Of a stretch of DNA of 64,000 bases, positions 50,585 through 59,377 are shown piece after piece. The DNA lies in contig NZ_CP025803.1 in NCBI RefSeq assembly GCF_003352065.1, positions 62,001 through 126,000 of the forward strand, written 5' to 3'. Position 1 is the stretch's first letter. Each line of letters starts with the position of its first letter. The DNA is from Sulfitobacter sp. SK011. Lineage in GTDB: Bacteria; Pseudomonadota; Alphaproteobacteria; Rhodobacterales; Rhodobacteraceae. Under the pieces are notes generated by a model. The model saw nothing but the letters and a program-made list of their open reading frames with translations. It was not told the DNA's origin and searched no databases. The translations under genes and the position numbers were made by a program.

Positions 50585-51488
50585 AGTTTATGGGCCACCC
50601 AAACCGTTTAAGGCGGGCCAAAATCTTGGCGCTGGCGTCGTCGCGTCCTGCGTTGATGGACTGTTGTTGCCAGAACCACCAAATGAAAGCGTCATAAGCC
50701 GGGCGCAATTGCGCTGTACTTTCAAAGCTTTGGGTCAAATTCTCAATATCCGCGCATTCCGCGATATGGTGAAAATCAACCTTGCCAAACAACAGCGCAG
50801 GTTTGCCAAAAAAATACCCCGAAAATGCGGCGCTTGAATTTTGGGTCACTACATAATCGCAATGCTGCAAATGGCGCACCATATCGCCGGTGTGAATGGA
50901 CAGCCGCGCGTGTTTGCTTTGCAGCGCGTCCAATTTAGCAAACTCGCCTGCTGAATATTGCTCTTTTGGGTGCAATGTTGCGATGACGTCTCGCTGAGGA
51001 TTATGGTCCAGGCAGGCTTCAATCATCTCAATCGGAGAACACGACTGAAAACTTCGGTGTTGGCTCAGTCGACCTTGCAGGGGGACATAAATGTACCCGT
51101 CTCTTCGGGTTTGATCCGGGGCATCCGCGAACAATCTTTTTTGCCAGAACTGATAAAACCGCGCCGCATCAGGTGCCGTGAGGTTGGGATCAAAAGGGGC
51201 CTTGGCGACATCCCAATGCCAGCGCTCATTTGTCTGCTCGATCTGCCAAAATGGATAATGATACACTCTGCGAAAGACGAGGCCATGCACATCTGGCGGT
51301 TCAACCATATGAGACAGAGAATATCCCCCGGTCTGTGTTCCCATTCCTTTGATATCGCAAAAATCGACCCTAAACCGAGCGTTTTTTAACACATCAACAA
51401 CCAAATTGATGAAATTGTGCTCTCCGGCCTCTGCACTTTTGAGCAGAGGTTCCTCAAGATAGATACACACGGTCTGATCATCATTCAT
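50583..51488 (-). CDS. Putative capsule-polysaccharide-type (KpsC/KpsS-like) glycosyltransferase
   Basis: 301 residues, cytoplasmic. The C-terminal half has the layout of the Capsule_synth (KpsC/KpsS) GT-B fold: YIYVPLQGRLSQHRSF, then VIATLHPKEQYSAGEF, then CDYVVTQNSSAAFSGYFFGKPALLFGKVDFHHIA. The last resembles the nucleotide-sugar-binding N-S-S-x-G-x-E segment of Kdo transferases, but the canonical Glu is not evident. The N-terminal half is not recognisable. No ribosome site is seen before the ATG. It is alone and convergent to trxA, with no capsule genes near, so its acceptor is unknown; it may have been acquired or be a remnant of a larger locus. Confidence 0.55.
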   Translation of the reverse strand: MNDDQTVCIYLEEPLLKSAEAGEHNFINLVVDVLKNARFRVDFCDIKGMGTQTGGYSLSHMVEPPDVHGLVFRRVYHYPFWQIEQTNERWHWDVAKAPFDPNLTAPDAARFYQFWQKRLFADAPDQTRRDGYIYVPLQGRLSQHRSFQSCSPIEMIEACLDHNPQRDVIATLHPKEQYSAGEFAKLDALQSKHARLSIHTGDMVRHLQHCDYVVTQNSSAAFSGYFFGKPALLFGKVDFHHIAECADIENLTQSFESTAQLRPAYDAFIWWFWQQQSINAGRDDASAKILARLKRFGWPIN

Positions 51489-51534
51489 GGGGCAACGCTA
51501 TCCTCGGGCCAATAGGCTCACAAGGGGTACCACC

Positions 51535-51563
51535 CTTGTGCCGAAGAGATGTGGGGGCCATAT
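51535..51563 (+). promoter_or_regulatory. Candidate heat-shock (RpoH) promoter of hslVU
   Basis: CTTGTGC, 15 bp, then GCCATAT, close to the sigma-32 consensus CTTGAAA-N11-16-CCCATNT. It ends 26 bp before the hslV start. The -35 element lies in the right arm of an 8-bp inverted repeat CACAAGGG-n6-CCCTTGTG (51519-51540). hslVU is a classical RpoH target, so function and position agree. Confidence 0.5.
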
Positions 51564-51589
51564 AGGCCTCAGACAAAAGGAGGTCGCAG

Positions 51590-52147
51590 GTGGCAAAACA
51601 GGATTTTCCCGGCTGGCATGGGACAACGATCATTGGCGTCAAGAAAGGCGACGAAGTTGTCATCGCTGGTGACGGTCAGGTCAGCCTTGGTCAAACCGTG
51701 ATCAAGGGCACCGCCCGAAAGGTGCGCCGGCTTTCCCCCGGCGGATTTGACGTGGTTGCTGGCTTTGCCGGATCTACGGCGGATGCTTTCACCTTGCTGG
51801 AAAGACTGGAAACCAAGCTTGAGGCAACACCCGGTCAGCTGGCGCGCGCAAGCGTTGAATTGGCAAAGGATTGGCGGACGGACAAATATCTGCAAAAGCT
51901 TGAGGCGATGTTGATTGTAACCGATGGCACCGAATTGCTGGTGATCACGGGTGCCGGTGATGTGCTGGAACCAGAACACAATGTCGCAGCGATTGGTTCA
52001 GGCGGCAATTACGCACTGGCTGCTGCACGCGGCATGATGGACATGGACAAAGACGCCGAAGGCATCGCCCGCGCCGCGATGGCGATTGCGGCGGACATCT
52101 GCGTCTATACCAATGGCAACCTGACTGTAGAAAAGATTGGCAAATGA
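51590..52147 (+). CDS. hslV: ATP-dependent protease proteolytic subunit HslV
   Basis: 185 residues. Threonine protease subunit of the HslUV proteasome-like complex. The N-terminal catalytic Thr is T12 in [12 protein letters not shown], so eleven residues must be removed to expose it; such a propeptide is usual in alphaproteobacteria, unlike E. coli where only Met is removed. [22 protein letters not shown] follows. The start is GTG with the strong site AAAAGGAGG. It overlaps hslU by ATGA. Confidence 0.96.
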   Translation: MAKQDFPGWHGTTIIGVKKGDEVVIAGDGQVSLGQTVIKGTARKVRRLSPGGFDVVAGFAGSTADAFTLLERLETKLEATPGQLARASVELAKDWRTDKYLQKLEAMLIVTDGTELLVITGAGDVLEPEHNVAAIGSGGNYALAAARGMMDMDKDAEGIARAAMAIAADICVYTNGNLTVEKIGK

Positions 52148-53451
52148 CTGACTTAACTCCGCGCGAAATCGTTTCAGAACTGGACCGGTTTATCATTGGT
52201 CAAAACGATGCAAAACGCGCCGTTGCTGTGGCGCTGCGCAATCGCTGGCGGCGCAAACAACTGGCCGACGATCTCCGTGACGAAGTCTATCCCAAGAATA
52301 TTCTGATGATTGGGCCGACAGGCGTTGGTAAAACAGAGATCAGCCGCCGTTTGGCCAAACTTGCACGCGCGCCATTCCTCAAGGTTGAGGCGACCAAATT
52401 TACCGAAGTTGGCTATGTCGGGCGCGATGTGGAACAGATCATTCGCGATCTGGTGGACGGTGCCATCATCATGGTCCGCGAACACATGCGCGAAGACGTC
52501 AAAGCCAATGCGGAAAGCGCCGCAGAAGAGCGGGTGATTGATGCCATCGCAGGCACCGATTCACGTGGTGGCACCCGCGAGATGTTTCGCAAAAAGCTCC
52601 GGGCGGGTGAGTTGGACAATACGATGATCGACCTCGACGTTGCCGAGCCCTCGAATCCATTTCAAATGATGGATATTCCGGGACAGCCTGGTGGCGGTGC
52701 TGGCATGCTGAATCTCGGTGATATTTTTGGCAAGGCGATGGGTGGCCGTACAACAAAGAAGCGCCTTTCCGTATCTGACAGCTATGACATCCTGATCGGG
52801 GAAGAGGCCGACAAACTGTTGGACGATGAAACCGTGAACCGCGCCGCGATTGAGGCTGTTGAGCAGAATGGCATCGTGTTTCTGGATGAAATTGACAAGG
52901 TCTGTGCGCGGTCGGATGCACGCGGTGGTGATGTCAGCCGCGAAGGGGTACAGCGCGATTTGCTGCCCCTGATCGAAGGCACAACCGTCAGCACCAAATA
53001 CGGCCCGGTGAGAACCGATCATGTTCTCTTTATTGCGTCCGGCGCGTTCCATATTGCAAAACCATCAGACCTGTTGCCGGAACTTCAGGGCCGTTTGCCG
53101 ATCCGCGTTGAATTGCGCGCGTTGACCGAAGAAGATTTCGTGCGCATCCTGACAGAAACCGACAATGCACTGACCTTGCAATACACAGCCTTGATGGGAA
53201 CCGAAGAGGTAACTGTCAGCTTTACGTCGGATGGCATCGCGGCGCTGGCCAAGATCGCGGCAGACGTCAATCAATCCATTGAAAACATTGGTGCACGACG
53301 CCTTTATACCGTGATGGAGCGGGTGTTTGAGGAGTTGTCCTTTACCGCGCCGGATCGGGCAGGCGAGGCGATCGAGGTCAATGCAGATTTCGTGGAAGCA
53401 AACCTTGGCGCGCTGACCAGATCCACTGACCTCAGCCGCTACGTGCTTTAG
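52144..53451 (+). CDS. hslU: ATP-dependent protease ATPase subunit HslU
   Basis: 435-residue AAA+ unfoldase feeding HslV. Walker A GPTGVGKT is at 57-64, with an inserted I-domain at about 110-230, Walker [15 protein letters not shown] near residue 245, sensor [12 protein letters not shown], and the C-terminal LSRYVL tail that docks into HslV. Start overlaps hslV. Confidence 0.97.
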   Translation: MTDLTPREIVSELDRFIIGQNDAKRAVAVALRNRWRRKQLADDLRDEVYPKNILMIGPTGVGKTEISRRLAKLARAPFLKVEATKFTEVGYVGRDVEQIIRDLVDGAIIMVREHMREDVKANAESAAEERVIDAIAGTDSRGGTREMFRKKLRAGELDNTMIDLDVAEPSNPFQMMDIPGQPGGGAGMLNLGDIFGKAMGGRTTKKRLSVSDSYDILIGEEADKLLDDETVNRAAIEAVEQNGIVFLDEIDKVCARSDARGGDVSREGVQRDLLPLIEGTTVSTKYGPVRTDHVLFIASGAFHIAKPSDLLPELQGRLPIRVELRALTEEDFVRILTETDNALTLQYTALMGTEEVTVSFTSDGIAALAKIAADVNQSIENIGARRLYTVMERVFEELSFTAPDRAGEAIEVNADFVEANLGALTRSTDLSRYVL

Positions 53452-53471
53452 GGCTTTTCATTTCGCCATGT

Positions 53472-53486
53472 CCCTGAAATTCAGGG
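53472..53486. promoter_or_regulatory. Inverted repeat at the MFS gene's translation start
   Basis: CCCTGAA-A-TTCAGGG, seven-base perfect arms around one base, in the 38-bp gap between hslU and the MFS gene. Its right arm overlaps the AGGGGG that would serve as ribosome site. It could be an operator or a weak terminator of hslU; no T-run follows, and the loop is too short for a good RNA hairpin. Confidence 0.3.
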
Positions 53487-53489
53487 GGC

Positions 53490-54707
53490 ATGGGTTACCT
53501 CCGCTTCCTCAGACTGAATTGGCTGTTCCTGCTCGCTGGCTTTTTGCTGACGTTCACCTCGTCCTATGGGCAGACCTATTTCATTTCGCTGTTTGCGGGT
53601 GAAATTAAGGGCGAGTTCGGGCTAAGCGATGGGCAGTGGGGCGGCATCTATACCATCGGCACGACCCTGTCGGCGGTGGTGATGATCTGGGCCGGCGTTC
53701 TGACTGACAATTTCAGGGTCCGCGCGTTGGCATTTGGCGTGATGATCGGCCTTGCGCTGGCCTGCCTTGCGATGGCAGCTGTGCCAAACTGGGTTGGCCT
53801 GATCTTTGTGATTTTCGCGCTGCGCTTTACCGGGCAGGGGATGTTGTCACAGCTTGGCGCAGTGGCGATGGTGCGTTGGTTCGAGGCGGCGCGCGGCAAG
53901 GCGCTTTCTATTTCGTCGATGGGATTTGCCGTTGGACAGGCATTTCTCCCGATCATTTTCGTGGCGCTCTTTGCTGTTTATCATTGGCGCAGTCTTTGGG
54001 TCATCGCAGCCCTGCTTGTGGTGATCACCATCCCGGTGCTCATGCTGCTCTTGCGCCAGGAACGCACGCCCCAGTCCATGGCGAAAGAGGCACAGATTGC
54101 TGGCATGCATGGCCGACACTGGGCGCGGGCCGAGGTCCTCAAATCAGGTTTGTTCTGGTTGATGATACCGCTGATTGTTGGCCCGTCGGCATGGGGAACG
54201 GCGCTGTTTTTTCAACAGGTTCACCTTACAGAGGTTAAGGGATGGGAGCTGGTTGCCTATGTTTCGCTCATGCCGACCTATGTCCTGTCCGCAGTGATCG
54301 CGACCTTTACCTCAGGGTGGGCCATCGACAGGTTTGGGGTCAGCCGGGTTGTGCCGTTTCAGATGTTACCCTTTGCGCTGTCCTTTGCGGTGTTGGCCTA
54401 TGCTGATACGCTGTTCATGGCTGGTGTCGGGCTGGTGATTTTTGGTGTCGGGCAGGGCATACAATCGACTGGAGCATCAGCGTTCTGGCCAGAATATTAT
54501 GGGACTAAGCATATCGGCGCGATCAAGGCTGTGGCAGCGGCGCTTATGGTATTTGGGTCCGCAATCGGGCCGGGCGTCACAGGGGCGTTTATTGATCTGG
54601 GCATCACATTCCCGGAACAGATGATCCCGATTGCGGTCTATTACGTCCTTGCCGCAGCCCTCGCAACATGGGGCATCGTCAAATATCGACCAGCGCTGGG
54701 TCGTTAG
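53490..54707 (+). CDS. MFS transporter
   Basis: 405 residues with about twelve hydrophobic helices and MFS loop elements (after helix 2, LTDNFRVRAL; in the C-terminal half, WAIDRFGVSRVVPF). Substrate is unknown; the sequence suggests an organic-anion type carrier rather than a drug exporter, but this is weak. AGGGGG is only one base from the ATG, an unusually short spacing. The 3' end overlaps the convergent smr-domain gene by four bases. Confidence 0.8.
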   Translation: MGYLRFLRLNWLFLLAGFLLTFTSSYGQTYFISLFAGEIKGEFGLSDGQWGGIYTIGTTLSAVVMIWAGVLTDNFRVRALAFGVMIGLALACLAMAAVPNWVGLIFVIFALRFTGQGMLSQLGAVAMVRWFEAARGKALSISSMGFAVGQAFLPIIFVALFAVYHWRSLWVIAALLVVITIPVLMLLLRQERTPQSMAKEAQIAGMHGRHWARAEVLKSGLFWLMIPLIVGPSAWGTALFFQQVHLTEVKGWELVAYVSLMPTYVLSAVIATFTSGWAIDRFGVSRVVPFQMLPFALSFAVLAYADTLFMAGVGLVIFGVGQGIQSTGASAFWPEYYGTKHIGAIKAVAAALMVFGSAIGPGVTGAFIDLGITFPEQMIPIAVYYVLAAALATWGIVKYRPALGR

Positions 54708-55297
54708 CGGTGTCTTCTGAGATAGACGTAATAGGCACCGCCGCCGCCATGGCTTACGTGCGCTTGGGTGATTTGCAAGACTGCCGATGACAGTGGCGGC
54801 ATCGCCAGCCATTGTGGGACCTGATGCCGCAGCACGCCGTGCCGAACGGGAATGGGGCCGCCATCATCCCGTAACTTACCCTTGCCGGTGATCACCAAAA
54901 CCAGCCGCTTGCCGCGGGCGTGCGCAGACAGGATAAACTTTGTGAGTATTGGATGCGCGTGATCCAGCGTCATGCCGTGCAGATCAATCCGACCTTCCGG
55001 CTTGAGCTTGCCACGTTTGAGTTTGCCAAATGCCTTTTGGTCCATCTGAACCGGCGCGCTGCTGATTTGATCGGGCAGCGATGGTGCCAGATTGTGCGGC
55101 AAGCGGCGCAGTTTCCCCTCGGGCTTTCCCATCACAACAGATTTTGATTTGCGCAATGTGGTAAGCGCAGGGGCAGGGGCGTCTATTTCGGGCGTAAAAA
55201 GTTTCTTCAGGTCCAAACGCTCTGTCCGCTCGGTCACTTTGCGCCATAGCTCCAGATCGTCCTCGTTTAATCTGCCCTGCGTTCGGTCCCGCTTCAT
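54704..55297 (-). CDS. Smr-domain protein
   Basis: 197 residues. The N-terminal half is charged and poorly ordered. The C-terminal Smr domain (about 105-195) has RIDLHGMTLDHAH and LVLVITGKGKLRDDGGPIPVRHGVLRHQVPQWL with the conserved H-G and T-G-x-G. Smr domains are nucleic-acid endonuclease-like and several cut RNA on stalled or collided ribosomes. Start overlaps the mltA stop (ATGA), so it is cotranslated with mltA and tim44-like genes. Confidence 0.88.
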   Translation of the reverse strand: MKRDRTQGRLNEDDLELWRKVTERTERLDLKKLFTPEIDAPAPALTTLRKSKSVVMGKPEGKLRRLPHNLAPSLPDQISSAPVQMDQKAFGKLKRGKLKPEGRIDLHGMTLDHAHPILTKFILSAHARGKRLVLVITGKGKLRDDGGPIPVRHGVLRHQVPQWLAMPPLSSAVLQITQAHVSHGGGGAYYVYLRRHR

Positions 55298-56358
55298 ATC
55301 GCACTTTCAGGCAAAAGCGCATAGGCGCGCTGGATTGGCATCAATACGAACATACGGCCCGGATCGCGTAATCTGCCAGCCTCGCGGCCTGCCTTGTCAC
55401 CGGTCCCAAAAAATACATCGGCGCGTTGAGCACCTTTGATCGCAGACCCGGTATCTTGGGCGATCATCAGGCGGTGCAAAGGTTTTTCACCTTCCTTTTC
55501 AATCCAGACGGGCGCGCCGAGTTGCACATAGCTTGGATCAACCGCAATTGTCCGCATCGCCGTAACCGACCTATTCATTGCGCCCAAAGGCCCCTGATCA
55601 GAGGGCACTTTGCTGACTTCACGAAAAAACACATAGGACGGATTATGCAGCAAAAGTTCACGCCCCTCGTCAGGATTGCGCCGCACCCAGCTTTTGATCA
55701 CATCCGCACTGACCTGATGGGCATCATAGACACCTCGCCTGACCAATTCGACGCCGATGGACCGATATGGATGCCCGTTGGCCCCACGATAACCAACGCG
55801 AATGGACCGTCCGTTCGGAAGCCGCACCCGGCCAGACCCTTGAATTTGCAAAAAGAAAAGCTCAACCGGGTCATCGACCCAGGCAATTTCAAGCCCGCGG
55901 CCCTTCATGATGTCTGTGCCAAGAATTTGACGCCGGGTGAACCACGGGTTTGACTTAAGCGCCTCGGGTGGCATGGCATAAATCGGGTATCGAAAGCGGG
56001 CGGATTGATAAAGATCGCCGTCCAACTCGGGTTCGAAATACCCGGTGAACATTGCGTCATTGCCATCATCAATGAGCACGGGACGAAAAAACAATTCAAA
56101 GAACTGGCGTGGATCGGGATCAGCCTCGGCAAACTTGCACAGCGCGCGCCAGTCGGCGTCTTTCATATCGCGGCACGTGTTCAGAAAAACCTTTAGAGCC
56201 TGGGCATGATCATCCTGTGACCACCCGTCCAGCTGATCAAATTCCAAGACCTGGTACCGTACATCTGAGGCGCTGGCGGGGCTGGTCATAAAGACCGCCC
56301 CAATCCATGCCAATGCACAAATCGCATGGCTTACCCGTCTGTGGAAACCAACAACCAA
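55294..56358 (-). CDS. mltA: Membrane-bound lytic murein transglycosylase A
   Basis: About 354 residues. A signal peptide (ICALAWIGAVFMTSPASAS) is followed by the MltA domain (FTGYFEPELDGDLYQSARFRYPIY) and the 3D domain with catalytic Asp in MIAQDTGSAIKGAQRADVFFGTGDKAG. It cleaves peptidoglycan to 1,6-anhydro-MurNAc products, which the recycling genes amgK-murU in this window could ultimately use. No lipobox cysteine, unlike E. coli MltA. The start is unclear: the frame opens at a TTG (56358) inside the end of the upstream gene. The next ATG (24th codon) would remove most of the signal peptide, so a TTG start is favoured. Confidence 0.88.
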   Translation of the reverse strand: MVVGFHRRVSHAICALAWIGAVFMTSPASASDVRYQVLEFDQLDGWSQDDHAQALKVFLNTCRDMKDADWRALCKFAEADPDPRQFFELFFRPVLIDDGNDAMFTGYFEPELDGDLYQSARFRYPIYAMPPEALKSNPWFTRRQILGTDIMKGRGLEIAWVDDPVELFFLQIQGSGRVRLPNGRSIRVGYRGANGHPYRSIGVELVRRGVYDAHQVSADVIKSWVRRNPDEGRELLLHNPSYVFFREVSKVPSDQGPLGAMNRSVTAMRTIAVDPSYVQLGAPVWIEKEGEKPLHRLMIAQDTGSAIKGAQRADVFFGTGDKAGREAGRLRDPGRMFVLMPIQRAYALLPESAI

Positions 56359-56990
56359 TTTGGATCATCCGAGCCCATGATACGGGCAAAGACCCAGGTA
56401 TCTTTTTGGCGTTTGATTTCTGTTAAGCTGCCTTCGATGATATCTCCGCCCTTGTCCCGCACTGCTGACGTCAGTTCGGCACCAAAGCGAATGGTCATTT
56501 CCGCCTCTTTGGTATCGGGATCAAGTGAGGCATCAACCAGCGTTGTCTCTCGCACGCCGATAAAGTTCGCTTCGATGGTCAGGCCCTGATCCTCGCGGGC
56601 GGCAACGCCGTCAACAAAGCTCTCGTAGATGTCTTCCGAGAGGAATGGTTGAATTTCGGCCAGATCACCGCGTTCGTATCCCATCACGATCATCTCGTAA
56701 GCACCCTTGGCACCAGACAAAAAATCGCTCACGCCAAATGAAGGTTCAATGCGCTTCATTGCGGCCAAGGCTTTGCCTGCATCGCTGTCTTCTGCAACGT
56801 GATCGGTGATGTCCAGATCCGGACCACCCTGGATCACTTCAAGGGCCGGGCCCGTGCGCCGGGACGGACTTTGATCGGTCACAGGCGGCTTTTCAAAACC
56901 TTCCCGTGTGCCGAGAACATTTTTCAATCGCAAAATCAGGAATACGGCGATACCGGCCAACACCAGAAGCTGTATCATAGGTGAATTCAT
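56331..56990 (-). CDS. Tim44-like domain protein
   Basis: 219 residues. An N-terminal membrane helix (MIQLLVLAGIAVFLILRL) is followed by a linker and a Tim44-like domain from about residue 75 (EPSFGVSDFLSGAKGAYEMIVMGYERGDLAEIQPFLSEDIYESF). Such proteins (TimA) are bacterial relatives of the mitochondrial import motor subunit Tim44. Lying divergent from fxsA and near secB is typical of alphaproteobacteria and hints at a role in membrane or envelope protein handling. ATG at 56990 is preceded by AGAGG. It overlaps mltA by about 28 bp. Confidence 0.87.
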   Translation of the reverse strand: MNSPMIQLLVLAGIAVFLILRLKNVLGTREGFEKPPVTDQSPSRRTGPALEVIQGGPDLDITDHVAEDSDAGKALAAMKRIEPSFGVSDFLSGAKGAYEMIVMGYERGDLAEIQPFLSEDIYESFVDGVAAREDQGLTIEANFIGVRETTLVDASLDPDTKEAEMTIRFGAELTSAVRDKGGDIIEGSLTEIKRQKDTWVFARIMGSDDPNWLLVSTDG

Positions 56991-57094
56991 CGGAACCTCT
57001 TTTGGGCAAAACATGGAAACATGCGTGTCGATGTCTTATGTAGGTGCTTGATAGGGGCAAGTCCACTCTGACCCCACCAAAAGGAGCCAAAGCC

Positions 57095-57574
57095 ATGTGG
57101 CTATTGATCGCGTTTATTGCTGTTCCGTTGATTGAGATAACTCTGTTTATCCAAGTCGGTGGTGCAATCGGGCTGGGATGGACCTTGGGAGTTGTGGTTC
57201 TCACGGCGATTTTGGGGACTTGGCTTGTTCGGACACAGGGTGCCATGGCGCTGGGACAACTGCGGTCGTCGTTCTCTGATATGCGTGATCCCACGGAACC
57301 TTTGGTGCATGGTGCAATGATCCTGTTCGCTGGCGCGCTTTTGTTGACACCGGGTTTCTTTACGGATGCTGTCGGATTTTCGTTCCTTGTACCCCAGATC
57401 AGACAAGCCGCGTTCAATGCGATCCGGTCGCGCGTGAATATACAAAGCTTTGATGCGCCCGGCACAGGCCCCAGAAGGCAATCTGCCAGAGGTGATGTGA
57501 TTGACGGGGAATACCACGAGATTTCAGAAGAAGAAGCCAAGTCCAAGGGCCCCTCTGGTTGGACAAAGCATTGA
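57095..57574 (+). CDS. fxsA: FxsA-family membrane protein
   Basis: 159 residues. Three or four hydrophobic segments lie in the first 100 residues (MWLLIAFIAVPLIEITLFIQVGGAIG, TLGVVVLTAILGTWLV, GAMILFAGALLLTPGFFTDAVG), followed by an acidic cytoplasmic tail (EYHEISEEEAKSK). In E. coli FxsA is a cytoplasmic membrane protein that relieves F-plasmid exclusion of phage T7; its normal role is unknown. AAAGGAG precedes the ATG. Divergent from the Tim44-like gene, followed by secB. Confidence 0.9.
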   Translation: MWLLIAFIAVPLIEITLFIQVGGAIGLGWTLGVVVLTAILGTWLVRTQGAMALGQLRSSFSDMRDPTEPLVHGAMILFAGALLLTPGFFTDAVGFSFLVPQIRQAAFNAIRSRVNIQSFDAPGTGPRRQSARGDVIDGEYHEISEEEAKSKGPSGWTKH

Positions 57575-57634
57575 GGGTGGCGGGGCAACCTGATAAGGCC
57601 GCGTAAATCTGATTTTAAGTTGAGGGAGCCAATC

Positions 57635-58111
57635 ATGGCAGAAGCAGAACAACCAAAAGCGCCGCAAATGCGGGTCTTGGGTCAATTCATCCGCGATATG
57701 TCCTTTGAGAACATCATGGCGCAAAAAGGCGCGCCCACAGATGTGCAGCCCGACATTCAGGTTCAGGTCAATCTTGATGCCAAGAAACGCACCGCTGAAA
57801 ACCAGTACGAGTCAGCCATCAAACTGAATATCACATCAAAATCCAAAACCGGCGACACGACGCTTTTCCTGTTCGAAATTGACTATGTCGGCATCTTTGA
57901 CGTTCAAAATGTTCCCGAAGAGCAGATCCATCCCTTTCTCATGATCGAATGTCCGCGGATGATTTTCCCGTTCCTGCGTCGTGTTGTCAGCGACGTTACA
58001 CGTGATGGTGGATTCCCGCCGCTCAATCTTGAAAACATTGATTTTCTTGCGCTTTACCGCGGCGAAATTGCCCGACGTCAGGCAGAAACGCCGCCAAAAG
58101 CAGACGCTTAA
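57635..58111 (+). CDS. secB: Protein-export chaperone SecB
   Basis: 158 residues with the SecB core QFIRDMSFENIMA, VNLDAKKR and FDVQNVPEEQIHPFLMIECPRMIFPFLRRVVSDVTRDGGFPPLNLENIDFLALY. The tetrameric chaperone keeps preproteins unfolded and delivers them to SecA. GAGGGAG lies before the ATG. Its stop overlaps the convergent dnaQ stop by four bases. Confidence 0.96.
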   Translation: MAEAEQPKAPQMRVLGQFIRDMSFENIMAQKGAPTDVQPDIQVQVNLDAKKRTAENQYESAIKLNITSKSKTGDTTLFLFEIDYVGIFDVQNVPEEQIHPFLMIECPRMIFPFLRRVVSDVTRDGGFPPLNLENIDFLALYRGEIARRQAETPPKADA

Positions 58112-58794
58112 CCCCTACGCCACACAGGATCGTCGCCCAGTTTGCTGATGAAGTCAGCATGGGCGGCGGCCTCTTTTTCGGTTAGTCGCGAGGGCAGTGG
58201 GGTCGGTCGTGGGGTTGCTGCCCACTCACTGCTGGCATCGCCCGATTTACGCTCAGGTTTTGCGGATAGCGCGAAATCCGGTTGCCGCCCTCCGATCAGC
58301 TCCAGATAGACTTCGGCCAGAATTTCGCTGTCCAAAAGCGCCCCGTGCAGGGTGCGTGATGTGTTGTCGATGCCAAATCGGCGACACAATGCGTCCAAAG
58401 ATGCTGGCGAACCCGGAAATCGTTTTCGCGCAATGGCAAGCGTATCAATCGCCTGTTCCCATGGGATTTGCGGCAGGTTCATCCATTTCAGTTCCGCATT
58501 CAAAAATTTGATATCAAATGCAGCATTGTGGATGATCAGCTTGGATTGCCCAATAAAGTCGAGAAATGCTTGCCCAACTTGGGCAAATTTGGGTTTATCA
58601 CGCAGGAATTCGTCGCCAAGGCCATGGACCTGAAAGGCCTCATCCGGCATTGCGCGTTCGGGGTTGATGTATTGATGAAAGGTTTCGCCGGTTGCCATAT
58701 GACCCATCAGCTCAACCGCACCGATTTCGACGATGCGGTCGCCGGATTCAGGGTCAAACCCGGTGGTTTCCGTGTCTAGAACGATCTCACGCAT
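58108..58794 (-). CDS. dnaQ: DNA polymerase III epsilon subunit (3'-5' proofreading exonuclease)
   Basis: 228 residues. The DEDDh exonuclease has D7 and E9 in VLDTETTGFDP, HNAAFDIKFL, and the H...D pair in TLHGALLDSEILAEVY. It proofreads for the replicative polymerase. I start at the ATG at 58794 within the 3' end of coaE (8-bp overlap); the longer open frame is inside coaE. The Pro-rich C-terminus is where the polymerase-binding segment is expected. Confidence 0.95.
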   Translation of the reverse strand: MREIVLDTETTGFDPESGDRIVEIGAVELMGHMATGETFHQYINPERAMPDEAFQVHGLGDEFLRDKPKFAQVGQAFLDFIGQSKLIIHNAAFDIKFLNAELKWMNLPQIPWEQAIDTLAIARKRFPGSPASLDALCRRFGIDNTSRTLHGALLDSEILAEVYLELIGGRQPDFALSAKPERKSGDASSEWAATPRPTPLPSRLTEKEAAAHADFISKLGDDPVWRRG

Positions 58795-59377
58795 GGCGTT
58801 GCTTTCCCCTGATATCCGCGACCACATCTTGCACCTGACGCCGGGCGTGATCAATTGTCTCCGTCTCGATTACATAGTCGGCGCGTGCACATTTTTCTGC
58901 GTTTGGCATCTGTTTTGCTTTGATTGCCTCAAATTGCTCAGCGGTCATTGTACCCCGTTCCATCACCCGCTTTTGCTGTATTTCCTCCGAAACAGTGACA
59001 CATACGACAGCATCCATTTGAGCCTCTGCTCCGGTTTCGAACAGCAGTGGCATGTCGAGAACAACAACATCAGCTTTTGTAGCCTCAATGAAAGCACCGC
59101 GATCTTTTGCGACCAGGGGGTGCACAATTTGCTCAATCTGGATCAGTGCCTCTGGTGTTTCGGAAATGATTGTTTTCAGTTCCGGACGCGAAACACACCC
59201 ATCAACGATCGCTTGCGGGAAAAGGGTGCTAATCGGGTCAACCGCAGCGCCCCCTTTTGAATAGAGCCTGTGCACAGCGGCATCTGCATCCCACACGGCG
59301 CATCCTTCTTCGGCGAACATCTGCGCGGTGGTCGATTTGCCCATCCCTATTGATCCGGTGAGCCCCAAAAGAAACAT
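58787..59377 (-). CDS. coaE: Dephospho-CoA kinase
   Basis: 196 residues; last step of CoA biosynthesis. P-loop GLTGSIGMGKST is at residues 5-16, with the substrate-binding block VWDADAAVHRLY and VVLDMPLLFETG. Its ATG overlaps the aroE stop (TGATG) and its end overlaps the dnaQ start; maf-aroE-coaE-dnaQ is one leftward operon. Confidence 0.95.
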   Translation of the reverse strand: MFLLGLTGSIGMGKSTTAQMFAEEGCAVWDADAAVHRLYSKGGAAVDPISTLFPQAIVDGCVSRPELKTIISETPEALIQIEQIVHPLVAKDRGAFIEATKADVVVLDMPLLFETGAEAQMDAVVCVTVSEEIQQKRVMERGTMTAEQFEAIKAKQMPNAEKCARADYVIETETIDHARRQVQDVVADIRGKQRHA

